Source of the DNA: Planctomycetota bacterium
Lineage (GTDB): Bacteria > Planctomycetota > SZUA-567
DNA length: 6,004 bases
Direction: 5' to 3'
Assembly: GCA_031270145.1 (NCBI GenBank)
Contig: JAISYD010000296.1
Coordinates: forward strand, 1 to 6,004
The notes under the pieces are model-generated. The model was given only the letters and a program-made list of their open reading frames with translations, did not search any database and had not been told where the DNA came from. The translations under genes were made by a program, and so were the position numbers. Below are positions 5,839-6,004 of the stretch, piece after piece; within the stretch, counting starts at the first letter, position 1; the number at the start of each line of letters is the position of its first letter.

Positions 5839-5860
5839 TAAAAATGCCAGGTTCTGTCAA
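5833..5860 (-). promoter_or_regulatory. Sigma70-type promoter for the cysK operon
   Basis: On the minus strand, TTGACA (5860-5855) is a perfect -35 box, followed by a 16-nt spacer and TATCAT (5838-5833, one mismatch to TATAAT). Transcription would start near 5826 and run into cysK. The region is very AT-rich compared with the GC-rich genes. No sigma54 motif was seen here, unlike many nif promoters. Confidence 0.65.
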
Positions 5861-6004
5861 GGTTTTTTATTTTTTTCCCGCGGATCGCCAATTATGCTAT
5901 AACCAGTTGAAAATTTGGATGTTGCCAGATGACATTTTCCATATTATATATTTACCACGTGTGAATAAGGTAATTTTTTTCGCATCGGGCGCGCGAAACA
6001 TGCC
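5861..6004. other. AT-rich intergenic DNA without a recognisable gene
   Basis: About 140 bp to the window edge contain a pyrimidine run (5861-5879), a CCGCGG palindrome at 5879-5884 and no credible ORF. An ATG at 6000-6002 on the plus strand could begin a divergent gene, but too little is visible to judge and no convincing ribosome site precedes it. Confidence 0.4.
5922..5950 (+). promoter_or_regulatory. Weak candidate divergent promoter
   Basis: TTGCCA (5922-5927, one mismatch to TTGACA), a 17-nt spacer and TATATA (5945-5950, four of six). It would drive a gene beyond the right edge. In AT-rich DNA such matches are common. Confidence 0.2.

Noticed and set aside
5833..5930. Sigma54 promoter (TGGCAC-N5-TTGC)
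   Set aside because: TGGCA occurs in the spacer but no TTGC follows at the required distance.
5761..6004. CRISPR array or insertion sequence ends in the AT-rich region
   Set aside because: No regularly spaced repeats, transposase fragment or terminal inverted repeats were seen.

Overview
The window looks like chromosome from a GC-rich, Gram-negative and probably anaerobic, flagellated bacterium. The substrate-binding protein has a cleavable Sec signal and no lipobox. The truncated gene at the left edge resembles the C-terminal domain of flagellar hook-length control proteins. Nitrogenase-like enzymes of the kind seen here are oxygen-sensitive in all studied relatives. A taxon cannot be fixed from the sequence; a deltaproteobacterial or similar anaerobic lineage is a guess.

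Layout from left to right. Positions 2-349 (+) hold the 3' end of a FliK-like gene. It converges at a strong hairpin (349-386) with a minus-strand gene set that fills the rest of the window. Read in the direction of transcription (right to left), that set is: cysK (cysteine synthase, 5604-4672), a nitrogenase beta-subunit-like gene (4628-3282), a nitrogenase alpha-subunit-like gene (3279-1675, 2 nt after the previous stop), a 226-bp spacer with a repeated leader element and a possible 39-codon ORF, and a NitT/TauT/SsuA-type periplasmic binding protein (1448-417). To the right of cysK lies about 400 bp without a gene. Its AT-rich part contains a good sigma70-type promoter facing cysK (TTGACA-N16-TATCAT). 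A perfect 9-bp inverted repeat overlaps the -10 box, which suggests a repressor-controlled operon.

The central interest is the nitrogenase-like pair. All six P-cluster-type cysteines (three per subunit) are recognisable, and the cofactor-ligand cysteine (Cys275 in NifD numbering) is kept. The second cofactor ligand, His442, is aligned with Phe, and the residues tied to N2 reduction (Arg96, Gln191, His195) are replaced. This is therefore not a dinitrogenase but a member of the divergent nitrogenase-like families. The flanking cysK and the sulfonate/taurine-like binding protein suggest organosulfur acquisition. A working model is that an organosulfur compound is captured in the periplasm, reductively cleaved by the nitrogenase-like complex, and the released sulfur assimilated. 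The best-known precedent is the methylthio-alkane reductase (MarHDK) system of Rhodospirillum rubrum, but identity with it is an inference. No NifH-like reductase, NifB-like maturase, ABC permease or ATPase is encoded in the window. The apparent start and end of the operon both lie inside it, so these partners must be encoded elsewhere or across the right-hand intergenic region.
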